Source: Castanea sativa
Taxonomy: Eukaryota; Streptophyta; Magnoliopsida; Fagales; Fagaceae
Length of the DNA: 64,000 nt
Assembly (NCBI RefSeq): GCF_040712315.1
Contig: NC_134016.1
Span: 26,669,503 to 26,733,502 of the forward strand
Direction: 5' to 3'
Part shown: piece after piece, positions 35,025 through 45,723 of the stretch
How positions within the stretch are numbered: the stretch's first letter is position 1
Layout of the letters: the number at the start of each line of letters is the position of its first letter
The notes under the pieces: generated by a model
The model's input: only the letters and a program-made list of their open reading frames with translations
What the model was told of the DNA's origin: nothing
Database searches by the model: none
Position numbers and translations under genes: made by a program

Positions 35025-35081
35025 TAGAAATTTATACCGTTTAAGAAAAATTGTATGTTACATATCCATTTTTTAGGGTGT

Positions 35082-36500
35082 GACTGTTAGAATTATGTGC
35101 CCTCAAAAACAATATGATGCATTTTTTATTTGATAATAAAATTTTATTTTCACATACATAACTTTTATAGGTATATTTCATTGTTTAAATATGGCATGTG
35201 ATGTCGCCTCAGTAGAAAAATTATGTTAATGGTTGTAGGGTTAGTGGGCCCAGGAATACGTATTGGGTTGGCCCAAGAGGGTTTGTTGAGCTAAAGGCCC
35301 AATCCGAGGACGCTGAATAGTCCAAGGATGTAGGAACGTCAACCCACTAAGCAATACTAATATGTAAAAAAGCAATATTTGGTCAAGTATATCCACGAAG
35401 TTGGTTCGAGGAGGAGTATGTCATCGGCTATGTAAGGCCGAGGTAGGAGAAGGCTATCTAGCTTCCAAGGGCGATATTCTAAGAAATCCTGCAAGTAAGG
35501 ACAGGCATGGTGGATGTATAAGATAAGAAGAAGAGCTATGAAATATCTAAGATAAAGCTGTTACCACCGCATTGAATGCTCTGCAACTACTTCTCTGGCC
35601 GCATTAATAGGGAAGTGATGCTTGAGTATCAGGGTTCAGCCTTACAGCTGCCTCCAAAGACTTCAGAAATAGGTTGATGGGACAAGTATCTAAATTGAGA
35701 ATTTGATCCATACGTGGAAGATGGAGAAAAGAAGGAGGATGATATAAAAAGAAAGGAAGATGCTCAGGAGAAGGGATCGAGAAAAGAGAAAGAAAACACT
35801 ATACACATCATCATACATACTTGTAACCTATCTTTGGAAGGAGGAAAGAAAATAAAAATCATCCCCGGCTTGTGTCCAAGGAGAAATTATGTTACATAAA
35901 CAGTTCATTGTATGTGACGTGGTAATCTAGCCCATCATTTTTGTTATCCAACATCACTAGAACCTAAATTTCAAGCACACTCTTTACAAATTTCATTATT
36001 TAGGGCTTTTTGGGCCTATCCCCTTCCTACTGTTGGGTTTGGATGCAAATTATGACCTTACAATAGTATTTTTCATTAGGGTGTAATGATTTTTCATGTT
36101 TCATAGATTATTAAATTGTTTTAGGCAATGGATATTAATTGAATATCACCACTAAAGCTTACACTTGTTATGCTGCTATATGATATGATGATTTACTCCA
36201 TCATTGAGGTAGTGACTTTAAGCAGACAAGTTGGTGTAATGTAACAAGTACATACATTGAATCGAATCCGATCAAGTACACATTATGGAGTGATCACTGT
36301 AAATTAAAACGTTGTTTTAGCACAATTTTTCTATTGTTCTCAAACATGAGAGGTTTGTGTATATTTATTTATTATGCACATAACTTTGACAATGTCAACT
36401 GGTGATGCTAATTTTAAAGGCTATATACAAACACATTGGGTTATGTGTGTAATGAGTAAAATATGTAAATGCTCAACAATGAATCCACTAGTCTCTAAAG
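35082..36500 (+). repeat. Old copia-type LTR, interrupted
   Basis: TGTTAGAATTATGTGCCCTC at 35082 resembles the start of the copia LTR at 5650 (TGTTAGGATGTGTGCCCTT). It is broken at 35224-36047 by a solo LTR and continues afterwards (36053 on) in LTR-like AT-rich sequence. The right end was not located; 36500 is only a guess. Confidence 0.45.
35224..36047. mobile_element. Solo LTR, 824 bp
   Basis: It starts TGTTAATGG and ends GGATGCA, with AATTA on both sides (35219-35223, 36048-36052), so both TG...CA ends and a perfect 5-bp target duplication are seen. There is no internal region or second LTR, so this is the product of LTR-LTR recombination. A small ORF inside (35714-35899) is not a gene. 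The family was not identified. Confidence 0.8.
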
Positions 36501-36596
36501 AAGATAGTATATTTTGTTAATTTTCATATTGAAGTTGGACTCAAAACAAAATCGGCCGATGACATTTTTAAAAATTGTTTTTCATATATGTAATAT

Positions 36597-36598
<2 letters not shown>

Positions 36599-36635
<37 letters not shown>
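36599..36635. repeat. (TG)n microsatellite
   Basis: About 18 uninterrupted TG units. Confidence 0.95.
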
Positions 36636-36637
<2 letters not shown>

Positions 36638-36964
36638 TTAAAGAGTTTTTCAAAGATATTTTGAAGTCCAATAGAAATTATGAAATCAAGAAATTAAGGG
36701 TTACATAAACTAGGGACATGATAGTGATATTAATCCAGTCCTAGTGGCTTGTGAGAATATAGTGTGGTAGAAGGACATAGTAATTCTTTAATCTTCAAGG
36801 ATCAATGGCAATGTGTTGATGAACATTATTGCAATCTGTAAAAGTTCAAATATTTTCTTGATATGATTGAGAAAATTAAGGAATAATTTTGAAGTCTTAG
36901 GAGTCTTAAATAAAAATAAGATTTTAAAAATATAATATCAGTGTTGGCCATCAAAACTACTAAG

Positions 36965-38731
36965 TGTTGACACTCCATTTTACAACCCGCATTTAATCTC
37001 ACATGGAGGGTAAAAAGGCAATTTTACCTTAAAATATGCATCTTGATTCTGGTCATTAGATCCTTAATCTCATTTCATCAAAATGATCTTGATATTATAG
37101 CGATCAAATTGACTGGTCATAAGCCCTAATCGAGCCATCAAATTGAAAGTTATCATCAAATCAAATTTTAATGACCGAGATACACTATCACAAATTGAGT
37201 CCGACAATATGTAATTATGAACAATTAATTCCAATTGGTTATAATTATAATCAATTTGAAATTAATGACGTGTCATAATTTGATTGACTAGGACTACATT
37301 TTATGGTAAGGTTGCACACACTTAATTAATTAGATAGTTAAACATTAATTATTCAATGTGTAATTTGTGCAATTATCTTTTACTTAGAATAAATTTGGAA
37401 CTAATTAAATCTGAAATGGGAGTAATTGGAGCCTATTAATTTTAATTGGAAACTAATTTGGAACCTATTAATGTTAATTTTTATGAAATTGTTTTCTAAC
37501 AAATGACCTTTGCTCACCATTTCGTTAATATCTCTAAAAATATTTTGAATCTGTGAATGAGGTTAATTTTTCTAGAAACTAGACATCAGGGGCTTCAATT
37601 TGAGTATAATAACGAGACAATTCCAATCAGAATTGAGTAAGATATGATTTTTTGAATTTGGCTCTACAGACTGTTACAGTAACTACGGGAAAATCGAATT
37701 TTTCTTGCTCCTCATTCCTACCAATCTCTACATTTAATACACCAGATTTCTCCAAAGGCTAAAATAGGGCTTAGGTTCATGATTCTTTGTCAACCATCAT
37801 TAAATGACATTCTGTTCATATTTTCTCCACCACTACTATATAAACCCCCTCTCTCCTCTATTCCAAAAAAAAAAACTCTTTCTTCTCCTCTCTTGAGTTC
37901 TAGTGAAGTAGGGTAGTCTTGTCATATCTTGGCCTTCTTAAAACTCAAGGTATTGAGTGAGACTCACTCTCCCTCTCCTAACTCTTTTTTTCTTCCACCC
38001 TTAGGACTTCTACCGAGAGTCTTCTCCTCCACCGTATGGATCTTGCATGAAAGTATAATTCATTTCCTTAACTTTTTTTTTGTGTTGTCATGATGAGAAT
38101 TTAAGATTAAATTCTCTTGAATGTGTTTGAATGTTCTTAAATATTTTTATATGTTCTTCATATGTTCTTAGTTGTTTATCACATGTTCGTGCATAACACT
38201 AATTTTGATTTTAAATCCACATAAAAAAGATGAAAAAGATGTTTGTTTATAATAATTCTTTCAAATCCTTGAATTTAGAATATCAACATCCACGCACATT
38301 CACTAGAATTTATTTTTTCGATCCAAAACGAAATGCTTAATAAATTGAATTAAGGTTTATCATATGCACACACATTAAATTCAACATGCAAACTGATTGA
38401 TAACATATTGGATGATGTGATATAAATGTTGGCCACCATAATCTAGAAGACCAGTTTCACTAGGCAAGGTGGGTTCCTAACACCTTCCCATCTTGTAACA
38501 TAGCTTCCAAACTTAGATCAAGGGTTGATAGATCAATACTTATCCTTGTAATTTCCAGTTCCTAGATTGTAACTAGGAAACAAAACTGTGTACTTTATCT
38601 TAGATTGTATCTAGGACTATCTTAGATTGTATCTACTACCAAAGCCATGTAATTTCCTACGATCAATGTAAATTCAATTTCAAATTAATAAAATGAGGAA
38701 TTTTTTTATTTTGGTTTTTTTATTTATTCCA
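36965..38731 (+). repeat. Probable gypsy (Tat/Ogre-like) LTR, ~1.77 kb
   Basis: TGTTGACACTCC at 36965 to a CCA at 38731. A possible TATA (CTATATAAAC) near 37838 is followed by a pyrimidine-rich leader. Thirteen bases later TGGCAACTCC (38745-38754) resembles the tRNA-Arg primer site (TGGCGACTCC) of Tat/Ogre elements. No coding region follows: other DNA begins by about 38790 and no matching 3' LTR is in the window. So this is an LTR with the start of an internal region, otherwise lost. Confidence 0.45.
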
Positions 38732-38794
38732 ATAATTAAATAAATGGCAACTCCATTGTAAAATCCTTTATCTAAAGGGGAAAATATAACTAAT

Positions 38795-38923
38795 TGGGCC
38801 TCCATTTTGAGAGGCAATAACACGCTTCCACCCATTTACATGGGTTTGGCCCAACAACACCTAAAAACGGGCCGGGGGCGCAGTCTCTCACATGAAGTGA
38901 TCTGCAGTTTCTGAAAACCCTAA
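38795..38923 (+). promoter_or_regulatory. Site II and telo-box promoter elements
   Basis: TGGGCC (38795-38800), GGCCCA (38848-38853) and AAACCCTAA (38915-38923) lie within 170 bp upstream of the ATG at 38961. This combination is typical of plant ribosomal-protein and other growth-related promoters. Confidence 0.45.
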
Positions 38924-38960
38924 AAGAAACACAGAGAGACATAAATACCTTGGGGGCAAC

Positions 38961-38981
38961 ATGCTTGGGTTGCGAAGAGAG
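38961..38981 (+). pseudogene. Orphan first coding exon
   Basis: Seven codons (MLGLRRE) from an ATG with GCAAC context end at a good donor, GAGAG|GTACGC. It sits immediately downstream of the promoter motifs above, so it looks like the first exon of a housekeeping-type gene. I saw no matching later exon between 39 kb and the golgin promoter at 46.7 kb. It may be a fragment left after rearrangement, or the rest may be too short to recognise. Confidence 0.35.
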
Positions 38982-40049
38982 GTACGCAATTTTGTTTTAT
39001 TTCAAATCCATGGTTATGTGGTACAACAATCTTTAAATGAAAATATAAATTTTTTTTTATATTACTTCTGCAAATCTTTTAGTTACATTTATTAGCATCA
39101 TAGTGAAATGGAATATTAAATTATTAATTTATAAGAAATAAAATAAAATAAGTAAATTATAAAGGCATAAAAAAAATAAATGAAATGGAATAGAATGATT
39201 ATCAAGCCGCTTAAGGTATTTTGGAGCTTAATGCGACTTATGGGTGTTTTTTTATACTATTTAAACTAGTAATAAATTCATGAGATGCATGAGATAGTTA
39301 ATTAAAAGTCAAATTTTTATATTATTTGTGGTATAATGATCATCATATATTCATATATAATAATGCAAGACATACAATTAAAGAATGATCATTTGATCAA
39401 TCTCATGCTTGAAGGTATAATAATCATCATATATAATAATGCAAGACATACAATTAAAGAATGATCATTACTCAATAACATTTTCATCTAAAAGTTAAAA
39501 CAATAGATGATTACACTAAAGATAACATTTGTAGTTTATCAACAAAAAAAAAAAGAAGATAACATTTGTATAAAAAAAAATCTCAATGTCTAGAAGAGCA
39601 ATCTCAATGCCTGGAAAAGCTCTTGGACTACTAGAGGCACATAACTTTTGAAAAATCACTTAGAGAAAAGTTTCTTCCAAAAAAAAAAAAAAAATTCATG
39701 CAATATTTACCAAGCTCAAGGCAGAATCTAAATTTAATTTTGCCCCAACAAAAAAAATATATGACTTCAAATTAATTGTATATCAACCCCCATAAACTAG
39801 AGGAATCTTCAAGGGTGGTAATACAAGACAAACTACGCCTCTGTAAAGTAGTGAGATGAAAGAATTAAGTATTAGCATCTCCATAGGTTAACCAAGTCAC
39901 CCGAGATTTGAGTTGCCAAAAAAGGAATTCTTGGTATAAAGTATTATTGTAATCGTGGATAAGTTGTTGTTCAAGTGTGATGTAACCTATGATGAAACAT
40001 AGAGAATGAAGATAAGGAGGATGGAAGCGAGGCGGATGACAACCTACTA
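38982..40049. other. Intergenic; one ~60-bp direct duplication
   Basis: 39331-39392 and 39414-39469 are near-identical (TAATGCAAGACATACAATTA in both). No gene is supported. An A run lies at 39680-39694. Confidence 0.5.
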
Positions 40050-40863
40050 TCTTTAACTAAATTCGAAAAAGAAGGATCTGAAAGCCACATCTACTCAAAT
40101 TTGAAAGGTTTACTTAATTTTTGAATAAAAGGATCAGTATACAGCATTATAAGACAATGATTCGATTTAGTACATGGGAGACAGTGAATTTCAAAATGAG
40201 GAAAAGGAAGTTTCCATTTCATATTACCTAAACCTCTATCTAGTCATTCTTTAATATTTAGGAGAAAGTATCACCTAAGACGGGCTCATGAGACCCATAT
40301 CTCACGTCAGTGAGATATGGGTCTCATGAGCCCGTCTTATACAAGATTTTTCCCTTTAATATTATGTTGCCAATTAGGGTGTTTATTAGTCCAAGTAAAT
40401 TTCAATCGATGAAATCCTAAATCTATAAGGCCACAATGATCAATGCAATCTCTAAAAGCTCTTATTGGATTTAAATTAAGAGGAAAGCCCCCCATTTTTT
40501 TCTTCTTTTGAAAACATATCATTAGAGTCTCCTAAAAGTATCCAAGGGCAAATTGATAGAAGAACATAACTCTATTAAAAGATTCCATAATAATTTATGC
40601 TTAGCAAAGTTAAGAGAAGCATATATAGCCGTAAGAAGAAAAGTATAAGATTCATTAGGTACCTTTATAAGAGCATGGATACTATGTTCACTGGTTGTGA
40701 GAATCTCCACAATGAACTTGTCTTCATTATATAATACCCAAATACCACTTGTAAAGCCAATTGGGTGAACACGGCGGGATGAGAATAATGTAGAGTTTTG
40801 ATAACTTGATGAGCACGTTCCTCTACAATTCGGGGTTCCATAATGCTCAGAATTTAAGGGCAA
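40050..40863 (-). pseudogene. LINE (L1-type) endonuclease remnant
   Basis: On the minus strand, HPIGFTSGIWVLY (about 40762) and HALIKVPNESYTFLLTAIYAS match the plant L1 AP-endonuclease N-terminal half. After a frame break, GGFPLNLNPIRAFRDCID and GLIDLGFHRLKFTWTN match the second half. A foldback element (40259-40354) then interrupts it, and the frame resumes with DRGLGN near 40235. Stops and shifts mean no product. In an active LINE this domain nicks the target DNA. Confidence 0.8.
40259..40354. mobile_element. Foldback MITE, 96 bp, with 29-bp perfect arms
   Basis: 40276-40304 and 40311-40339 are exact reverse complements of 29 bp with a 6-base loop (CGTCAG). TTTAATATT flanks both sides (40250-40258 and 40355-40363), a 9-bp target duplication like that of Mutator-type elements. 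It sits inside the LINE endonuclease sequence, so the insertion postdates the LINE. Confidence 0.85.
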
Positions 40864-42090
40864 TGCATATGATAGAGTTCATGTGCATGGGTACAAAAAG
40901 CCTCATTACCAGTTCCTTAATAGTTCTAGGCATGCAGATGAAGTATGAGGATTGAGGTAATTATTGGGAACTCTTGAGTATGTCCTCATTGTCATCTGTA
41001 TGTTGCATTGATGAATCGCTATACATGTCATTGCAATTATCTCATACATGGGCTCCTATTCTACGAGCTTTGGCCAATGCATGGCAGACACGATGAATGG
41101 AAGGCTTTGGTGAGAGACCGTGGTAATATAGAGCTTTGCCACCTCCTCCTTCAGTGATATGTCAATTTCGCTTAGATCTAAGAATCGAAAAATGGCTTCG
41201 AGCAGTGGTTTCAGAGACATTGCACTATCCTATCCAAACCCTTGCATGTCCATCTGCATGGGTGAAGGATTTTGTTGTATTGATGGAGTCCAGGGGAGAG
41301 TTGTTGCCTTGCAAACTCTGCATGGTCAGTGTAACGCCTCTTGTGGCAATATTCTCAAGAGGGCTTTAGAAGAAGTGGCAAGCTGGGAGTTCTTGTCTAT
41401 TGATATCATGCCACCATCACTCGTGGGTGAACTGAGATGCGGACATATGTCACCTCCTCCTGATTATCTTCTCCATCAAAAGGCTGGCCAAAAGGCGATT
41501 AAGATTGTCCAAGTTAGGTGTTTGTTTGTGAAGAGGAGGGTAATGCTTGTCGATGGGGTTCAACATTGGATGGGAGGGCTCTTTAGGGGAGAGAATGGGA
41601 ACTGGAGATCTCATCGGTGGGGGTGGGTGACATTGATTCTTGATTGGATAATGGAGCCACATTAGGAGTTAGAGTCATTGGGGTTTTGGCTTACTAAAGG
41701 TAAATCTTGAGGTGAGAATTTTAATTGGGGTAAGCTTGGGTTGTACGTAATAGTATCAATTTTACAATTGTCAAGTGAAGTAACTCGCATGTTAGCTAGG
41801 TGTGACTTATTTGTATTAGTTGGCTCAGAAGAATTACCAACATGTTCCACCCCATGTAACCTACAGTATTAGCTAATAAAACTATTCTCCCTAAACATCA
41901 ACTTCCTTAGAATTTGCTTCTTCCTTTCCTTACTTGGCAGCTTCGGTTAGCTAGGCGAATGATCGTTTTTGCAATAATCAATCTATCTCTCAATCTCATC
42001 TTGTTAATAAATATGTATAGTTAGTAACTGAATTTTATCATCTTGCCTTGCCCCATTAAATTTTTAAAAGTTTTTGTCACTAAGTAATCC
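40864..42090. other. No confident gene; possible LINE ORF1 part
   Basis: Minus-strand frames at 41450-41662 (proline-rich) and 41662-41850 lie upstream of the LINE endonuclease in its own orientation, where ORF1 would be, but no zinc knuckle or RNA-binding motif is seen. A 168-codon plus-strand ORF (41159-41665) overlaps them and has no recognisable domain. Confidence 0.35.
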
Positions 42091-42560
42091 TGGAAAGGCA
42101 AGTTTTAGTGGTATTTTGCATAATATTTCAGGTTTATGGGTTTCTGGTTTCTCGTTAAACTTGGGCATAGCTACTAATAATATTGCTGAGTTATGGGCTA
42201 TTTGACAAGGACTACTGTTAGCATGGTATTTGGTATTTATATTTATTTCTTTAGAGATTGATTCCACTATTGTTATTACTTGACTAAATACTGATGGTAT
42301 TTCATCATAAAATGTTGTTCCTATAATCTTTAATTGCAGGAATCTTATAGCACGAGCATGGGCAATCCATCTACTTCACATATATTGTGAGGCAGATTTA
42401 CGGATGCACTAGCTAAATGGGGTCGTCAACAATAAAGCATTTTGGAAGTTTATGATATATGCCCAAATTTTGTGTATCCAGCTTTTGTGTGAAATATGAA
42501 GCAACTCGGGACTAGTAAAATATGTCCTTTGGAGGCTTATGAGCCTGTTGTTGTATAAAT
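42091..42560 (+). pseudogene. LINE-type RNase H remnant
   Basis: The plus strand reads GLWVSGFSLNLG...NNIAELWAI then, after stops, ALAKWGRQQ, which match the RNase H domain at the C-terminus of plant LINE polyproteins (IAELWAL and ADALAKWG blocks). In-frame TGA and TGA/TAA codons and shifts break it. Its orientation is opposite to the endonuclease remnant at 40050-40863, so it is a different insertion or an inverted piece. Confidence 0.7.
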
Positions 42561-43464
42561 TATTTATTATCTAAATAATATTCCCCTTTTTTACCCCCAA
42601 AAAAAAAATCATCTTTAATCTTTCAAATCACTATTACATTCATTGTTTTCAAAATTTCAACTTCAACAAATACTATTGCCACATCTATCTATGTTCTAGG
42701 CATTTAATTTGCACAAAATCTAATAGCAATAGTAAGGGCTATCACAATTTGTCAAATGGTCAAATACTATGAGGGCATTTCACCTAACAGTCTTGACTCG
42801 TGTGTTTTCCTTCTAGAATCTCATCTATTTTCTTTAAACCTACACATCAACAATTAAAGTGAGAAAGTTTTTTATTGTATTTTCGAGAAAAACTAAAACA
42901 TGAGCCTAATATCACATTCCCTACAGAGATAAAAAATTGTCACATCTTTATAGCAAAGAGAACATCAAGGAAATGCTTTTTTTTTTTGGAACTACAAAGG
43001 CAAAAGCAAGAGAACAAAAGCCCAGAAAAGCACAAGTCTCATCAAAGCACTGATGCATTGATTTTTTTTGGACCAAAAGAGCTCAATCTTACACATTAAA
43101 AGTTCCATAATGTTAGGAGATGGGTAGGAACATCCACAAAGGAGTTTCATCAAGACTTGTTATCTTTTACACTAAGCAAATCCATTTAAATTAGAAACTA
43201 AGCAACAATATAGGAAATAAAAGATTTATATAGCTAAACAAAAACCTAACATGGTTTTCACTACTTAATTGAACAATTCTAGCTACAAATTATTTCTAAT
43301 CACAATTCCATAAGCTTGCCAATTTTACCATCCATACAAAATGATTGATACAAGGAGGGTCCAAGTATTCTCATCCGTAATCTTTGAAGCAAAAAAAAAA
43401 AAAAAAAAGTATTCTCATCCGTAATCAATAATTAAAGAACTAAAATTCAAGGCCAAAATGGGTT
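42561..43464. other. Intergenic, no gene seen
   Basis: AT-rich DNA with an A run at 42598-42608; nothing supported. Confidence 0.4.
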
Positions 43465-43897
43465 TTTACCCCTTTCTCACAAATTTTCCAGCAAAATGCT
43501 CCATATTTAAAACTAATTAGGGAAATACTTCTGTTTTGAAACTCGATTTTATAAAAATCGAGTTCCAAATGTAAAACTCGATTTTTGGAACATCGAGTTA
43601 TAGTGAATGTGGACTTAGGAATTTTTTTTTTTTTGGGAACTCGAGTTCTACTTGAATTTTTTCAAGGAACTCAAGTTCCATAATTTTTTTTTTTTTTAAT
43701 TTTTCAGCTTGCTATAACTCAATTGTTGAAAAATCAAGTTTAAAATTGAAAATAGATTTTTAGAAAATCATGTTTAGAATTAAAACTCGATTTTTAGAAA
43801 ATCGAGTTTCAAAACAGGGGTATTTCCCTAATTAGTTTCAGATATGGGACATTTTGCTAAAAAGTTTTGGCGAAAGAGGCAAATGCCAATTTTCTCC
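43465..43897. mobile_element. Foldback element with AACTCGATTTT repeats
   Basis: The ends are inverted copies: GGGAAATACTTCTGTTTTGA near 43519 and CAAAACAGGGGTATTTCCCT near 43810. Between them TAAAACTCGATTTTT-like units occur several times in both orientations. No coding sequence; superfamily unknown. It resembles the element at 14452-14777, which has related AACTCGA/TTGAGTT phrases. Confidence 0.65.
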
Positions 43898-44189
43898 TAA
43901 AATTCAAAGTTTAAAACTTTCAATACAATTCCAACAAAATCCCTTTCGATGTGCTCATTGGCATTGGGAAGTGACTTGAAGGCTTGTGGATTTGCAATTG
44001 GTGTGAAGGCTACACAACCCATCTTCAATTGCAAATCTCTAATTTAATGCTTCACATGTAGGTAGTATAATCCAAGCTATGTATCATAGGAACACTTTGA
44101 TTAATTTGTTCATTAATTTTGGATTTACTTACTTTGATTCAATCCTCCTTTACTAAAAGACTTGGAGAGGAAGAACTTGGTTAGCTTTA
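43898..44189. other. Intergenic, no gene seen
   Basis: Nothing supported. Confidence 0.4.
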
Positions 44190-44511
44190 CTAGCCTCATC
44201 GCACGCGCTTTGCGTGTGCGATGAGGCTTTTTTTTTTTATAGTGTTTGTAGCAAAAAAAAATCTTTGTTTTTTTATTATATATATATATAATTTTTATTT
44301 TGAGAATATAATTTATGAGTGAATAAATAAATATGAAAATCAACAAGAGAGTGACCCTATTTTTTAGGCAATGTTTTAGTGGAAGTTAGGGTTATATTTT
44401 TACCAAATTGTCCTTTAGTTTTGTCTCTACTTAAACATAGGGATGTAGGGGTATTTTAGAACAAAAAAAATCCGATCCAAACTAGGGAAGCCCTTTAAAT
44501 AGTAGTATAGA
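44190..44511 (-). mobile_element. Miniature non-autonomous Helitron
   Basis: Read on the minus strand it starts TCTATACTACTATTTAAAG, the plant Helitron 5' terminus, and ends in CTAG. A GC-rich hairpin directly precedes the end (44194-44226: CCTCATCGCACGCG and its inverse with one mismatch). Flanking bases are A before TC and T after CTAG, the standard Helitron A|T target with no duplication. At 322 bp it has no Rep/helicase and depends on another element. Confidence 0.85.
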
Positions 44512-44547
44512 TAATTTCATTTTGTGTAACCACCGTCAAGATATTAA

Positions 44548-45720
44548 GGGCCTGTTTGGATTTATTTTATTCATCATTCATCAGTTCTCACTCAATTTTC
44601 GTCACTCATCACTTATTACTCATCACTCATCACTTAAAATACCCAAATTTTCTAATACTACCCGTTTGGTTTTTTTTTTTTTTTCACTTCACATCACTCA
44701 AATTTTTTTTCTACTGTTTGTGTGACCCACTGTCTAACCCAATGTCATTTCCTTTTCTCTCTCTCTCTCTTTTTTCTTTTTTCCTCTGACTCTCATCTTT
44801 CTCTGCCTCTCATCTCTCTTCTCTCTACCTCTGGCCTAACGTTTCTTTCTCTCTCCCACCACAACCACCAAACCCACAAAAAAAAAAAAAATCAACACCA
44901 GACCACCATCAACGCCAACAGCTCGTGGATTGGAGATCAAATTACGTTGAGATTGGTTCGATGCTTGATTTGCGGTGGCAGATCAGAGATCAGATTGTGT
45001 TTTGGCGCTTTTGGGTTGCATCTGGGTTGATGCTATGGGTGTTGCGATGGCAGATCGGTGGTCGATATGTGGGTTGGTAGATCGGTTACTGTGGTTGCAT
45101 GTGGGTAAAGGCTGTGATTTGTGGTTGTCTTGGTGGTTGATTGTGCCACGGCGTCGGCATCGAGACGGTCTTCGACGGAGGTGGTGGTTGAGCTGATAAC
45201 GCCGACGGGGTTCGCGTCTTTGATGTTGGGGATTTTGTTGGTTCTGATGCTTTGTGGATTAGTGACTTTCTTCATTGGGTTTTTGTTGATGGCGTAGGTT
45301 CTAGGCTTGAAGGCGGAAAGGAAGAAAAAAAAGAAAGAAAGATTGAACGAACTGAAGATGAGAGCTTGTGTTGGTACTGGAATGGAGATGAGAGAAGTCT
45401 GAAATGAGAGAGCTGCTGCTTTACTGAAGAGAGTCATTGAAGAGAGCATCAAAACGAGAGCCTCACGTGTATTGGTCTGACTATGGGACCAGCTATGTTG
45501 TTCTATTTACAGAATTGCCATTGAAAACAGAGTTTTGGAAATTGAAAACACCTTCCACAACTCATCACTTAACAATCAGAGAATTGAGTGATGGAAACAA
45601 AAACTGAAAACAAAATCCAAACAACCTTCTAAGTTATGAGTCCCACCATTTTTGAGTTATGAGTTATGGAAATAGAGTTATGAGTTATGAGTTATGGAAA
45701 CAGCAAATCCAAACGGTCTC
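44548..45720. mobile_element. PIF/Harbinger-type non-autonomous element, 1.17 kb
   Basis: Starts GGGCCTGTTTGGATTT, ends AAATCCAAACGGTCTC, flanked by TAA on both sides (44545-44547, 45721-45723). Subterminal parts hold repeated ACTCATCACTT / GAGTTATGAGTTATG units. The centre (44880-45450) is GC-richer and has a 139-codon minus frame with no known domain. No transposase. The middle may be foreign DNA picked up by the element. Confidence 0.75.
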
Positions 45721-45723
45721 TAA

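Noticed and set aside
40276..40339. microRNA precursor
   Set aside because: Perfect 29-bp arms, short loop and a 9-bp target duplication point to a foldback transposon; no expression evidence.
41159..41665. 168-codon plus-strand ORF
   Set aside because: No recognisable domain; it overlaps minus-strand frames that could be LINE ORF1 and lies in LINE debris.
45033..45452. 139-codon minus ORF within the PIF/Harbinger element
   Set aside because: No known domain, low-complexity Ser/Thr/Phe content; inside a transposon. Kept only as a possible captured segment.
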